The notes under the pieces are model-generated. The model was not told the origin of the DNA. It searched no databases and worked only from the letters and a program-made list of their open reading frames with translations. This document shows positions 17,467-25,074 of a DNA stretch of 42,062 nt, piece after piece. The stretch spans positions 1 to 42,062 of the forward strand of contig JAFTPG010000039.1 of the NCBI GenBank assembly GCA_017463375.1. Direction: 5' to 3'. Source of the stretch: Ruminococcus sp. Lineage in GTDB: Bacteria > Bacillota > Clostridia > Oscillospirales > Ruminococcaceae. Made by a program: the position numbers and the translations under genes. Position 1 is the first letter of the stretch. Every line of letters starts with the position of its first letter.

Positions 17467-18378
17467 TTGAATGAAAGACACATGATTCTGCTGGAGAAAG
17501 CAGCCGCTGAAACAACAGCTGCGGAAACCTCTTCGGAATCGGCAGCTGAGGTGATCAACGAAGGCGTGGATAAAGCTTCGGGAATTATCTCAACTATGGG
17601 AAGCCGTATCATGGACGCTCTGCCGTCGCTGATTTTTGCTGTTATAATGCTGATTCTCGGAATAGTTGCGGCTCGCATTATATCGTATTTCATATCAAAG
17701 GCGTTCAGACGTTCAAGGCTTGATAAGGCGGCTCAGGGATTTCTTGTTTCACTGATCAGAATCACGCTTTACATAATCGTTCTGATGATGGCTCTGACAA
17801 TGCTCAACGTTCCTATGTCATCAATTATTACTGTATTTGGTGCAGCCGGACTTGCTGTCAGCCTTGCGCTCCAGAATTGTCTGTCCAATTTATGCGGAGG
17901 CTTCATTATTCTATTCTCCAAGCCTTTTTCAGCAGGAGATACTATTGAGATCGACGGTTCTGTCGGAGTTGTAAAATCTATCAGCATTCTTTACACTAAG
18001 ATCGTAACTCCTGACAATAAATCGGTTCTGATCCCTAATGGTAAGGTTTCGGACGCAAAAATTGTAAACTACACCGAAAGCCCCACACGCCGTGCAGATA
18101 TGCGTTTCGATATCAGCTACGACGCTGATTATTCCAAGGCAAGAAATCTTATTCTCGCAATTATCGAGAGGGATGAACTTATCCTCTCAGATCCTGAACC
18201 TATCGTGCGAATGGCAGCACACAATGAAAGCTCTGTTTCTATTGATGTTCTCGTATGGGCAAAAAATGACGATTACAGTGTTGTTAAATATAATCTCAAT
18301 GAGAGTGTCAAAGCTGCTTTTGATAAAAATAATATCGAGATTCCCTATAACAAGCTTGATATCAGCATAAAGGAATAA
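17467..18378 (+). CDS. mscS: MscS-type mechanosensitive channel
   Basis: A 303-residue small-conductance mechanosensitive channel that opens under membrane tension to release solutes after osmotic downshock. Membrane helices lie at about 50-75 (LPSLIFAVIMLILGIVAARI) and 95-118. The pore helix TM3 (about 120-148) is rich in Gly and Ala: FGAAGLAVSLALQNCLSNLC. The beta domain follows (AGDTIEIDGSVGVVKSISIL, then VLIPNGKVSDAKIVNYT), and then the alpha/beta cage domain. The first 35 residues are an Ala/Glu/Thr-rich tail. ATG 17458 abuts its GGAG, so the TTG at 17467, 9 bases from GGAG (17454-17457), is preferred. The next gene starts 6 bases after the stop. Confidence 0.9.
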   Translation: MNERHMILLEKAAAETTAAETSSESAAEVINEGVDKASGIISTMGSRIMDALPSLIFAVIMLILGIVAARIISYFISKAFRRSRLDKAAQGFLVSLIRITLYIIVLMMALTMLNVPMSSIITVFGAAGLAVSLALQNCLSNLCGGFIILFSKPFSAGDTIEIDGSVGVVKSISILYTKIVTPDNKSVLIPNGKVSDAKIVNYTESPTRRADMRFDISYDADYSKARNLILAIIERDELILSDPEPIVRMAAHNESSVSIDVLVWAKNDDYSVVKYNLNESVKAAFDKNNIEIPYNKLDISIKE

Positions 18379-18384
18379 TTATCT

Positions 18385-19293
18385 ATGTACGAACAGGAGA
18401 CATACAATGATTTTCCGGTCGAGGACTTTTGTCATGAGAGGCACTCTTCCGGAAGAAGAAAAAAGAGAAAGAAAAAGAAATTACGCTGGTTTATGTTTTT
18501 TCTGGCACTGATAATTTTTATCTGGTGGTTCAATAACTTCACTATTACAACTCCTGAGTTCACTGTGCGCTCGGATAAAATCACTCAGAGCTTCAGAATA
18601 GCAGTAATAAGCGATCTTCATGCGGACCGCCCTACAGTGAGTAATGAAAAAATCGTCAGCAAAATTCAGCAGACAGATCCTGACCTTGTATTCATGCTTG
18701 GTGATATGTATTCCCGTGACAGTGAATGGGATGAAATGGAAATACCGATAGAACTGGTTTCCATGCTGAGGGATAAAAATTTTCCTGTATATTTTGTTCC
18801 CGGCGAACACGATACATCTGAACGCTATATCGCCGAAATGGAAAATGCAGGTGCACACGTTATGAGTTATAAGGGCGAGATCATCAATCTGAAAGGAAAT
18901 AATATCCAGATTATCGGCATTGATAACGTTTACTTCTCCCCTACCTTTGACCTCAACAATGCTTTCTCCCTGGCTCAGGGATGCTTCACTATCCTCATGG
19001 CGCATATTCCGAACTACGAAAGCTATGCCAGCTTCGGAGCAGATCTTACAATATGCGGTGACTCCCACGGAGGTATTATCCAGCTTCCGTTTGATATGGG
19101 ACCTGCTTACTACGGTCAGACAGGAGAGTGGTTTCCGGAGCTTACAGGCTATCGTGCGGATATATATGACAAAGGACTGTTTCCGTATGATGGAGGTACT
19201 ATGTTCATTACCTCGGGAATCGGAGCTTATCCGATTCCTGCACGCTTCAATAATCGGCCGGAGATTGCGGTTATTGATATTGAGCCTGCATAA
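18385..19293 (+). CDS. Membrane-anchored metallophosphoesterase, YkuE-like
   Basis: A 302-residue protein with a Lys/Arg-rich cytosolic start (HSSGRRKKRKKKKLR), one membrane anchor (about 34-52, WFMFFLALIIFIWWF) and an extracytoplasmic phosphoesterase domain. Motifs in order are VISDLHADRP, FMLGDMYSRD, VPGEHD, MAHIPNY and CGDSHGG. Two metal-site motifs depart from the norm: GNHD has become GEHD and GHxHGG has become GDSHGG. The fold is clear but activity may be altered. Relatives such as YkuE act on lipid-linked or envelope phosphates. It is probably co-transcribed with mscS (6-base gap). Confidence 0.82.
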   Translation: MYEQETYNDFPVEDFCHERHSSGRRKKRKKKKLRWFMFFLALIIFIWWFNNFTITTPEFTVRSDKITQSFRIAVISDLHADRPTVSNEKIVSKIQQTDPDLVFMLGDMYSRDSEWDEMEIPIELVSMLRDKNFPVYFVPGEHDTSERYIAEMENAGAHVMSYKGEIINLKGNNIQIIGIDNVYFSPTFDLNNAFSLAQGCFTILMAHIPNYESYASFGADLTICGDSHGGIIQLPFDMGPAYYGQTGEWFPELTGYRADIYDKGLFPYDGGTMFITSGIGAYPIPARFNNRPEIAVIDIEPA

Positions 19294-19310
19294 GTAAATA
19301 CTTTAATTAA

Positions 19311-19344
19311 GAAGCAGGGACTGATTGTACAGTTCCTGCTTTTT
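19311..19344 (+). terminator. Terminator after the mscS operon
   Basis: AAGCAGG-ACTG pairs with CAGT-CCTGCTT around a short loop, followed by a T run. Confidence 0.75.
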
Positions 19345-19492
19345 TGCTTCTTCCTCTTAATGCATGGAGAAATACAAATGGTTTGGAATCTACAGAAAAT
19401 ATCAGGCTGTCGGGGATGCCAGCCTCTTCAATAATCATGTTCAATATTTCAGCGGACAAAATTGAGTTCTATGTGAAAAATATGGTATTGCT

Positions 19493-19521
19493 TGACATTG
19501 GAAGAGAAAAGATATATAATG
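19493..19521 (+). promoter_or_regulatory. Promoter of the sortase operon
   Basis: TTGACA (19493-19498), 17 bases, TATAAT (19516-19521), 41 bases before the first gene. Confidence 0.8.
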
Positions 19522-19562
19522 TTTTAAGGCAATAATCGCCCTCACCGTAAAAGGAGGAACAA

Positions 19563-20423
19563 ATGATCAAGAAAACAATAATTAAAATCAGTGCAGCTGC
19601 TGCGATGATCTGCGGTATGTGCACGGCGGGAATGAATGCAGGCGCAGCTACAATCGAAGAAGTGGCAGAGACAGCAAGACGACTCGGATTTCCTGAAAGC
19701 GTTGTTCAACAGGGCATGAATGAATACTACGCTGACCCAGATTTATATACACCAGATGTTCTGGATGATGCAATAGATTACCTTTATTCTTATGAGGCTG
19801 AGATAAAGGCTCAGCTAGGAATCACTGGCAGTCCGGCAAATCCTGAGACAACGACGCAGGAGCAGAAGGTCACTGAGCCGACAAGCTCCGGACAAACCGA
19901 AACTCCTTCGCAGAACACATCCCAGACTCAGGGAAATACGGGTATAACAGCTCCAACAGAGCAGAACAGCTCCAATACGGCAGGAGTACCCAACGAGCCG
20001 GATGAAAAGGAATTTATTAATATGACCCTTGATGAGAAGCGTGAATACATAAGTACTCTCACTCCTGAGGAGCAGCAGAAGTTCTTTAACACGCTTACCG
20101 CTGAGGAGCTTAAAAGCATTGTAAAGCAGCTCCCTACTGACGATAAGGCAGAGGTTATTGATACCTTTGTTAAGGCAGGAGACGCCATGGGAATCAAGAT
20201 AACTGTTGAAGAGATCTCGGATGAAAACATTTCCATGTCCATGAGAAATAACAATGGAGAGCTTATCGACGTAGCCTCTGTCGGAATGATTATTGAGGAT
20301 ACAGGCTACGATTACAGTAATCTCTTTGCACTTTCCGGAGCATTTATTCTTGCTGCTGCATGCGGCTTATGGCTCGTACTGAGAAAATGCTTCCGCAGAG
20401 AAGAGACAGGAGCTGAAAAATGA
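19563..20423 (+). CDS. Sortase-operon surface protein with C-terminal anchor
   Basis: A 286-residue exported protein. It has a signal peptide (1-28, ending GMNAGA), a helical segment (30-80, ETARRLGFPESVVQQGM), and a Thr/Gln/Ser-rich spacer (90-145). An acidic helical region follows (LDEKREYISTLTPEEQQKF, then repeated TPEE/TAEE turns) and a small beta region. The end has a membrane helix (about 255-275) and a basic tail (LRKCFRREE). That end is laid out like a cell-wall sorting signal, but LPxTG is absent; the closest string is IEDTG about ten residues before the helix. Its gene overlaps the sortase gene by 4 bases, which makes it the likely substrate or partner. It may be related to the acidic surface proteins found with class D sortases; that link is inferred from layout only. 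Confidence 0.7.
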   Translation: MIKKTIIKISAAAAMICGMCTAGMNAGAATIEEVAETARRLGFPESVVQQGMNEYYADPDLYTPDVLDDAIDYLYSYEAEIKAQLGITGSPANPETTTQEQKVTEPTSSGQTETPSQNTSQTQGNTGITAPTEQNSSNTAGVPNEPDEKEFINMTLDEKREYISTLTPEEQQKFFNTLTAEELKSIVKQLPTDDKAEVIDTFVKAGDAMGIKITVEEISDENISMSMRNNNGELIDVASVGMIIEDTGYDYSNLFALSGAFILAAACGLWLVLRKCFRREETGAEK

Positions 20424-21109
20424 AAAATGTAAAAGAAAAGAACAATGCGCTTTTGCTTGTCCTGACGCCTGTGATAATACTCCTTCTCTGCGTGGGAATA
20501 CTGATTGTTGCGCTGATCAAACCGTATAATAAAATGTCAGTATATCTCAATCTTGCCTTTATGGATGAATTCAAGACAAATCCCGGAGATGAAACAAACG
20601 GTCTTGTTATCGTTGATGGGAATATCAAGACCGATTACAGCGGCGAAACACAAACTGAAGGTGAACTGATCATCCCCTCTTTCGGAGAACAATATGCTGT
20701 TCTTCAAAGCAGCGGATTTGAACTCAGCGTTCCTGTATACTGGGGAAGTACATCTGAGCTCCTTGAAAGAGGTGCATGTCAGGCTACATACTCCAAGCTT
20801 GCCGGAGCTGCCGGAAATACTGTAATCAGCGCTCATGAGGATACATTTTTTGCTGACCTTGATGTCCTGAAGGAAGGCGATACGGTTACACTTTATACTA
20901 ACTATGGTGAGTTCGTATATACTGTCAGCAGCCTTATCAGCTTCAATAAAAATGACAACAGGTATGTAAATCCTACGAACGACGAGTGTCTGACGCTGTA
21001 TACCTGCAAAAAGGATATTCTTGGTTCTTCCGATGAGCGAATCGGTGTGATCTGCAAGCTGACCGAAAAGAAGTTTTATGTAATGACTGAGGAGGGAACG
21101 GAGAATTGA
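20420..21109 (+). CDS. Sortase, probably class D
   Basis: A 229-residue transpeptidase anchored by an N-terminal membrane helix (about 10-33). The sortase barrel (about 80-215) carries the catalytic triad: His139 in ISAHEDTFF, Cys196 in LTLYTC, and Arg207 in SSDERIGVI. LTLYTC matches the TLxTC motif of the superfamily, and the absence of extra domains and the compact size fit class D or a related small class. The Gly usually before the catalytic His is Ala here. It is the middle gene of three, each overlapping the next by 4 bases, so the trio is translated as a unit. The substrate is inferred to be the upstream anchored protein. Confidence 0.88.
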   Translation: MKNVKEKNNALLLVLTPVIILLLCVGILIVALIKPYNKMSVYLNLAFMDEFKTNPGDETNGLVIVDGNIKTDYSGETQTEGELIIPSFGEQYAVLQSSGFELSVPVYWGSTSELLERGACQATYSKLAGAAGNTVISAHEDTFFADLDVLKEGDTVTLYTNYGEFVYTVSSLISFNKNDNRYVNPTNDECLTLYTCKKDILGSSDERIGVICKLTEKKFYVMTEEGTEN

Positions 21110-21978
21110 AAAACGTAAAAACCTATATTCCGAGTCTGCTCCTGTCGATACTTCTTGTATTTTCTATGCTGGGAATTTCGGGTTTGCTTGTAGTCAGAAG
21201 CTTTGCGGATTCTGATAAGCTGACCGGACTTGCCGAAGAAAATAAAATCGTTTCCACCATTCAGTCTGAGCTGGAAAGCTATTTCAGCAATAAATATAAT
21301 GAGACTGGCGTTCCGGCTGAGGTATATACTGCTGCACTGACGGATGAATATATAGAAAAAATAGTCGGACTGAATATCAATGCAGGTTTTGAGCGTCTGG
21401 ATTCAGGAAAATTCGACAATCTTACCGGCAGAGAAAATCCTGAGCTTGAAGAAAGTATCAGCATCTTCTTCAACGATTACGCCGACAGCATAGGATATGT
21501 AAAGGATGATAAGTACGAAGAAAAGCTCCAGAAAACTATTGATTCTGCCTACAGCGTGATTACCGATTACTGCGATATATATAAATTCAGAATGATGAAC
21601 AGCGAGGGAATTCTTGCCAAGGCGTCGAAAATTTATACACGTCTTGATATGATAATCCTGGCAGTAGCAGGAGCAACTGTACTGCTGATAGTTCTTCTTC
21701 TGCTTATTAATATCAAATCAAAGCTTCTGGTTAAATACTGGGTAGGAATAAGCGCTCTTGTTTCGGGAGTCATTGGTATTTCACCCTGCATTTATCTGAA
21801 TGCCAGCAGGTTCTTTGATGCATTTGTAATCAAGCAGCCGCAGATTTTCAAATCCTTCACGGGTCTGTTGTACGGCGCAGTGAATTCGTTTATGATCAAT
21901 CAGATCATTCTTGCAGCTGCGGGAATTTTGCTGATTGTGCTTTTTGCAGTGATTTCTAAAAAAATTAAAACGTCATAA
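21106..21978 (+). CDS. Sortase-operon membrane protein, unknown function
   Basis: A 290-residue protein that I do not recognise. It begins at a TTG inside the end of the sortase gene, with GGAGGG just upstream. There is one N-terminal membrane helix (about 8-32), an extracytoplasmic helical domain of about 140 residues rich in Glu, Asp and Lys (SELESYFSNKYNETGVPAEV, DDKYEEKLQKTIDSAYSVI), then three membrane helices (about 188-208, 215-235 and 262-285). The fixed coupling to the sortase suggests an assembly or scaffold role. No catalytic motif is visible. Confidence 0.7.
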   Translation: MKNVKTYIPSLLLSILLVFSMLGISGLLVVRSFADSDKLTGLAEENKIVSTIQSELESYFSNKYNETGVPAEVYTAALTDEYIEKIVGLNINAGFERLDSGKFDNLTGRENPELEESISIFFNDYADSIGYVKDDKYEEKLQKTIDSAYSVITDYCDIYKFRMMNSEGILAKASKIYTRLDMIILAVAGATVLLIVLLLLINIKSKLLVKYWVGISALVSGVIGISPCIYLNASRFFDAFVIKQPQIFKSFTGLLYGAVNSFMINQIILAAAGILLIVLFAVISKKIKTS

Positions 21979-21982
21979 CAAA

Positions 21983-22012
21983 AGGCTGTCCTTATCAGGA
22001 CAGCCTGAAATT
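21983..22012. terminator. Terminator between sortase operon and metY
   Basis: Perfect stem AGGCTGTCCT / AGGACAGCCT (21983-22006) with a TATC loop and a T-rich tail. It can serve both convergent units. Confidence 0.85.
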
Positions 22013-22025
22013 TTATTTGTTCAGA

Positions 22026-23291
22026 TCAGATATTTTCAAATGCCTGTCTGAGGTCATCAAGGATATCGTTGACATTCTCAAGACCCACAGAAAGACGGAT
22101 CATACCTCCGTTGATTCCGGCTGCAACGAGCTGCTCGTCGGTGAGCTGACGGTGAGTTGCGCTTGCAGGATGAAGTACACAAGTACGGATATCCGCAACA
22201 TGAACCTCATTTGAAGCAAGTTTAAGAGAATCCATAAACTTGACAGCTGTATTTCTTCCGCCCTTGATAACAAAAGAAATAACGCCGCTGCATCCGTCAG
22301 GCATGTATTTCTGAGCGAGTTCATAGTATCTGTTGCTCTTGAGACCGGGATAATTAACAGATTCAACCTTGTCATTGTTCTCAAGATATTCAGAAACTAT
22401 TTTCGCATTCTCACAGTACTGCTTCATACGAAGCGGGAGAGTCTCAAGACCAAGGTTGAGGTAGAAAGCGGACTGAGCAGCAGGATAGCAGCCAAAATCA
22501 CGCATAAGCTGCATTCTTGCCTTAACTATGTAAGCCGCTTTGCCATATGCCTGAGTGTAAATAATGCCATGGTAGCTTTCATCAGGTTCGGTAAACTCGG
22601 GGAACTTGCCGTTAGTCCAGTCAAAAGTACCTGCATCAACAATAACGCCGCCGACCTGAACAGCATGACCGTCCATATATTTAGAAGTAGAGTGAACGAC
22701 GATGTCAGCACCATGCTGAATGGGCTTACAGAGGACAGGTGTAGGAAATGTATTGTCAATGATAAGCGGAATATTATTGCTGTGAGCCAGCTCTGCAAAT
22801 TTTTCGATGTCGAGAACTGTAAGAGCAGGGTTTGCAATTGTTTCGCCGAACACAGCTTTAGTATTGGGCTTTACCGCCTTCTGGAGCTCTTCAAGAGAAG
22901 CGTCAGGGTCAACGAAAATACACTCAATGCCGAGTCTCTGGAAAGTAACCGCAAAAAGATTGATCGTACCGCCATAGATAGCCGAAGAAGCAATGATGCT
23001 GTCGCCTGCCTTGCAGATATTCAGGACAGAACACAAAGAGGCCGCCTGACCGCTGGAGGTACACATAGCACCGATACCGCCTTCAAGAGCAGCGATTTTC
23101 TCCTCAACAGCCATAACTGTGGGATTTTCAAAGCGTGAATAAATCAGGCTTTTGGTAGGGTCGTCAAAAACAGCGGCAACGTCGTCTGTAGAATCATAGA
23201 CATATGTTGTGCTCTGAACAATAGGAATGACTCTGGGTTCAGTATTCTTAGGTGAATAGCCTGCATGCAGGCACTGAGTTTCAATATTCAT
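22026..23291 (-). CDS. metY: O-acetylhomoserine sulfhydrylase
   Basis: A 421-residue PLP enzyme of the Cys/Met metabolism family. It joins O-acetylhomoserine with sulfide to give homocysteine in methionine synthesis. Visible motifs are IVQSTTYVYDS, YSRFENPT (substrate and cofactor contacts), CTSSGQAA, the cofactor Asp in IIDNTFPTP, the PLP lysine in HSTSKYMDGH, and the C-terminal ASATHRQLTDEQ. Length and the long region between the lysine motif and the C-terminal motif fit MetY rather than the shorter MetB/MetC. GGAGG (complement of 23300-23304) supports the ATG. It is a single-gene unit with its own promoter and a shared terminator. Confidence 0.93.
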   Translation of the reverse strand: MNIETQCLHAGYSPKNTEPRVIPIVQSTTYVYDSTDDVAAVFDDPTKSLIYSRFENPTVMAVEEKIAALEGGIGAMCTSSGQAASLCSVLNICKAGDSIIASSAIYGGTINLFAVTFQRLGIECIFVDPDASLEELQKAVKPNTKAVFGETIANPALTVLDIEKFAELAHSNNIPLIIDNTFPTPVLCKPIQHGADIVVHSTSKYMDGHAVQVGGVIVDAGTFDWTNGKFPEFTEPDESYHGIIYTQAYGKAAYIVKARMQLMRDFGCYPAAQSAFYLNLGLETLPLRMKQYCENAKIVSEYLENNDKVESVNYPGLKSNRYYELAQKYMPDGCSGVISFVIKGGRNTAVKFMDSLKLASNEVHVADIRTCVLHPASATHRQLTDEQLVAAGINGGMIRLSVGLENVNDILDDLRQAFENI

Positions 23292-23327
23292 TCAAAATTC
23301 CTCCAAATCAAAATTAGAATTATTTAT

Positions 23328-23355
23328 ATTATATCATAAATTCAATAATAGTCAA
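23328..23355 (-). promoter_or_regulatory. Promoter of metY
   Basis: Read on the minus strand: TTGACT (complement of 23350-23355), 16 bases, TATAAT (complement of 23328-23333). No SAM riboswitch fold was seen in the short leader. Confidence 0.7.
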
Positions 23356-23415
23356 GAGCATTCATTGATTTGGAAAAGCATATCCTACACAATTTTTCTA
23401 TAGATTTTCATAGAT

Positions 23416-23931
23416 TCAGGATATACTTTCTGAAAGCCGCAGGCTGTATTTTCTGAATTTAGGCGAGAAAAATTCGATAACTGCACAGTACTTGTCAACA
23501 AAACAAATAACATAGCTCTCCCTGTATTTCGGGAGTTTCAGCGTAACCGGCCACATATGTTTTTCGATGATATCCCGTTCCATGTCAGTGATATTGATCA
23601 GCTTTGAGGCATTTTCAGCAGCGATAAATGAATGAAGTCTGCTGTGTGAGACTTGTCCCTTGGCACGAATGCTGTTATATGCCTTCCGATCATAGAAAAA
23701 CAGGTCGTGGAGCAGTCCTGCTCTGGCAGCGGAATGAGCGTTAAGGTTAAGCTTCTTACAGACTATGTAGCTGTAATATGATACATTCAGACAATGCTGA
23801 AATCGTGTGGTAGAAATGTGATGGGTAATATTTTTGAGCTGTCCGAGTTCCTCTTTGTCGATAATATCTTTTACATGGCTGAAATATCCGATGTTTGCAA
23901 GCTCCTTTCCGGAGCCTATGGCTTTAAGCAT
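23416..23931 (-). CDS. HD-domain phosphohydrolase
   Basis: A 171-residue HD-superfamily protein. Metal-binding positions follow the family pattern: TRFQHCLNVS (first His), AGLLHDLFFYD (the HD pair), HSRLHSFIAAEN (later His) and CFVDKYCA (last Asp). The frame is open further upstream, but AAAGGA lies 8 bases before the ATG encoding MLKAIGSGKE, so that start is chosen. Small HD proteins of this kind are usually nucleotide phosphohydrolases; the substrate is not evident. It has its own promoter, downstream of the VTT-domain gene on the same strand. Confidence 0.8.
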   Translation of the reverse strand: MLKAIGSGKELANIGYFSHVKDIIDKEELGQLKNITHHISTTRFQHCLNVSYYSYIVCKKLNLNAHSAARAGLLHDLFFYDRKAYNSIRAKGQVSHSRLHSFIAAENASKLINITDMERDIIEKHMWPVTLKLPKYRESYVICFVDKYCAVIEFFSPKFRKYSLRLSESIS

Positions 23932-23962
23932 AAAACACATCCTTTGATCAGTATAAAATTTG

Positions 23963-23975
23963 CGGCATAATGCCG
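23963..23975 (-). promoter_or_regulatory. Palindrome at the HD gene start site
   Basis: CGGCAT-A-ATGCCG lies about where transcription should begin, 9 bases after the -10 box. It could be an operator or a 5' hairpin on the RNA. Confidence 0.3.
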
Positions 23976-23983
23976 ACAGGAAT

Positions 23984-24012
23984 ATTATACACAAGCAAAA
24001 AGGAAAAATCAA
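23984..24012 (-). promoter_or_regulatory. Promoter of the HD-domain gene
   Basis: Minus strand: TTGATT (complement of 24007-24012), 17 bases, TATAAT (complement of 23984-23989). Confidence 0.65.
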
Positions 24013-24029
24013 TGGAAATAAATCCCTTG

Positions 24030-24749
24030 CTACTTATCGGAAAAATCTGCATCGGATTTTTCTGACGAATCAGACTTATTTTCAAGCTTCTTGTCGAAGT
24101 ATTTATTCTTAATGAAGTATCCTGCGATGGCAAGTGCAATTACAACAAGCAGCAGAATGAAACTCATCATGAACTGACCTTTTCCGAGATTTGCGCCCAT
24201 AAAAACGGAAACCGCCATTGAAGGAGTTCTTGCTGCGGCAGCAATAAAAAAGAATTTGAAAGGATTGATTTTTGTAAGTCCTGCAATGTAGGTAATGAAA
24301 TCCTTTGGAGTTCCCGGAATAGCAAGCAGAATAAAGGCAGTAAGCGCCAGCTTTTTTTCATCGTTGAAAAGTTTTATAGCTTCAAGCTTTTCCTGCGGGA
24401 AGAATTTGTAAACAATTGGTCTGCCGAATTTTCTTACAAGAGTAAAGACGATTACAGTACCGATATAAACTCCCACTACACACCAGACAATACCCCAGAA
24501 GCTGCCGAAAAGTACGCCGCTCATGATCTCAATGGGAGCTCCCGGAATAACAGCGGCAACGATCTGAATGATTTCAATGCCGACAAAAATCAGCGGAGCC
24601 CATTTTCCGCAGCTCTGCACCGTGTCATTTATAACAGCTCGTCCTTCCTCAGTAAGAAGCAGCTTAACAAACGGAATAAGATAATAAATGAGAACTGCGA
24701 TAACTGCAATCACAATAACATAAATACTGATTTTCAGAACCTTTTTCAT
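24030..24749 (-). CDS. TVP38/TMEM64 (VTT domain) membrane protein
   Basis: A 239-residue integral membrane protein of the VTT/DedA superfamily. The N-terminal helix lies at about 5-30. The VTT core (about 50-190) shows the re-entrant motifs AAVIPGAPIEIMSGVLFG and LLAIPGTPKDFITYIAGL, with the conserved Pro-Gly pairs and the membrane-embedded Asp. A last helix (about 195-215) is followed by a charged tail (ENKSDSSEKSDADF). Members of this superfamily are linked to lipid transport or scrambling and membrane homeostasis; a specific lipid cannot be named here. Confidence 0.88.
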   Translation of the reverse strand: MKKVLKISIYVIVIAVIAVLIYYLIPFVKLLLTEEGRAVINDTVQSCGKWAPLIFVGIEIIQIVAAVIPGAPIEIMSGVLFGSFWGIVWCVVGVYIGTVIVFTLVRKFGRPIVYKFFPQEKLEAIKLFNDEKKLALTAFILLAIPGTPKDFITYIAGLTKINPFKFFFIAAAARTPSMAVSVFMGANLGKGQFMMSFILLLVVIALAIAGYFIKNKYFDKKLENKSDSSEKSDADFSDK

Positions 24750-24796
24750 TAATAACCCCCGAATATTTTAAAAACTCATACATCTTCTGCATACTT

Positions 24797-24825
24797 ATTA
24801 TACACTGAATTCCGTCGATATTCAA
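24797..24825 (-). promoter_or_regulatory. Promoter of the VTT-domain gene
   Basis: Minus strand: TTGAAT (complement of 24820-24825), 17 bases, TATAAT (complement of 24797-24802). Confidence 0.6.
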
Positions 24826-24938
24826 CAGATAAATATAAATATTCAGATTTCCGCTCTGTATTTTCCGATAATACAAATATAACTTTGTGACAAAACTGTG
24901 AGATTTCGCTGAAAATAAATTACAATTTTATTATGTAC

Positions 24939-25014
24939 TTGACAAAATAAGGCTGTGAGTGTATAATATAGTTGGTATAAAGGATTACTCAGAGGAATTC
25001 TGTGTTTTTATACC
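24939..25014 (+). promoter_or_regulatory. Promoter and leader hairpin of the cohesin-like lipoprotein gene
   Basis: TTGACA (24939-24944), 17 bases, TATAAT (24962-24967). The transcript would begin almost at a hairpin closed by GGTATAAA (24974-24981) and TTTATACC (25007-25014), in a leader of about 100 bases. A 5' hairpin like this often stabilises an mRNA. The rest of the 325-base gap holds only the divergent VTT-gene promoter. Confidence 0.6.
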
Positions 25015-25074
25015 CGGCGTGAGGGGCGCTGATCAGATTAATTAAACGTGATGATTTGGAAAGGATATCAGAAC

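Noticed and set aside
19344-19535. Possible 63-residue gene before the sortase operon
   Set aside because: No ribosome site, no protein-like pattern, and the sortase operon promoter lies inside it.
22569-23138. 189-codon plus-strand frame opposite metY
   Set aside because: It is the complement of a clearly conserved PLP enzyme and has no recognisable features.
23292-23327. SAM riboswitch or S-box before metY
   Set aside because: The leader between promoter and start is too short and has none of the conserved S-box sequence.
25048-25074. GTG start for the cohesin-like lipoprotein
   Set aside because: The ATG at 25075 starts the signal peptide and has AAAGGA at a suitable distance.
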